Shown here: in pieces, positions 6,987-7,081 of the stretch | Numbering within the stretch: position 1 is the stretch's first letter | Layout of the letters: every line of letters starts with the position of its first letter | DNA from: Pseudomonadota bacterium | GTDB taxonomy: Bacteria > Pseudomonadota > Alphaproteobacteria > Rhizobiales > Rhizobiaceae | DNA: 7,081 nt | Reading direction: 5' to 3' | Assembly (NCBI GenBank): GCA_023433855.1 | Contig: JAEYTV010000383.1 | Coordinates: 1 to 7,081 of the forward strand | Notes under the pieces: model-generated | Told to the model about the DNA's origin: nothing | The model's database searches: none | What the model saw: only the letters and a program-made list of their open reading frames with translations | Program-made: the position numbers and the translations under genes

Positions 6987-7081
6987 CGTCTCCGAGGGAA
7001 GATGAACCGGGAATTTCCACAGAGGAGGATTCGGGGCGTGGGACTTTTCAGCAGATCGACCCCGAGAGGATTGCCGAGGCG
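6983..7081 (+). CDS. scpB: Segregation and condensation protein B (N-terminal start, partial)
   Basis: The first 33 codons of a gene running out of the window. Translation from TTG 6983 gives MTSPREDEPGISTEED and then TFQQIDPERIAEA. The acidic leader followed by (D/E)xxRIAEA resembles the start of rhizobial ScpB, where the first winged-helix domain begins with an alanine-rich helix. ScpB dimers bind ScpA and complete the SMC-ScpAB complex. The assignment rests mostly on the near-universal scpA-scpB adjacency, since the visible part holds only the beginning of the first domain. The start overlaps the scpA stop (TTGA, 6983-6986), suggesting translational coupling that would keep the two subunits in proportion. 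Confidence 0.82.
   Translation, partial: MTSPREDEPGISTEEDSGRGTFQQIDPERIAEA

Overview
The window is a compact stretch of alphaproteobacterial chromosome with all genes on the + strand. High GC by eye, NNC/NNG-rich codon use, the protein sequences and the gene order dgt - argS - SPOR protein - nagZ - scpA - scpB all point to Rhizobiales, most likely Rhizobiaceae (Rhizobium/Agrobacterium/Sinorhizobium-like). The genus cannot be fixed without a database search. No rRNA, tRNA, CRISPR array, insertion sequence, phage gene or other sign of recent transfer was seen.

Layout: (1) 1-145 is the 3' end of a dGTP triphosphohydrolase-type gene (dgt). (2) 208-1965 is a complete argS, arginyl-tRNA synthetase. 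(3) 2032-5034 (or from a GTG at 2020) encodes a very large single-pass membrane protein ending in a peptidoglycan-binding SPOR domain. It has about 600 acidic, probably disordered residues in the cytoplasm and about 370 residues in the periplasm. (4) 5053-5079 is a strong intrinsic terminator closing that transcription unit. (5) 5110-6126 is nagZ, a cytoplasmic GH3 beta-N-acetylglucosaminidase of peptidoglycan recycling. (6) 6150-6986 is scpA, the kleisin of the SMC condensin complex. (7) 6983 to the window edge is the start of scpB, overlapping scpA and with a probable TTG start.

Functionally the genes cover nucleotide pool hygiene (dgt), translation (argS), septal cell-wall binding (SPOR protein), wall-fragment recycling (nagZ) and chromosome organisation (scpAB). 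nagZ-scpA-scpB look like one operon from their 23-base gap and 4-base overlap. The terminator separates them from the upstream unit, and only 30 bases lie between it and the nagZ start, which has no Shine-Dalgarno sequence. nagZ may therefore be read from a leaderless transcript.

This is mostly conserved core genome and I do not see a novel multi-gene system. The least explained part is the SPOR protein: its cytoplasmic half carries several related acidic/hydrophobic short motifs and one basic island, and its periplasmic part has two ordered-looking segments outside the SPOR domain.
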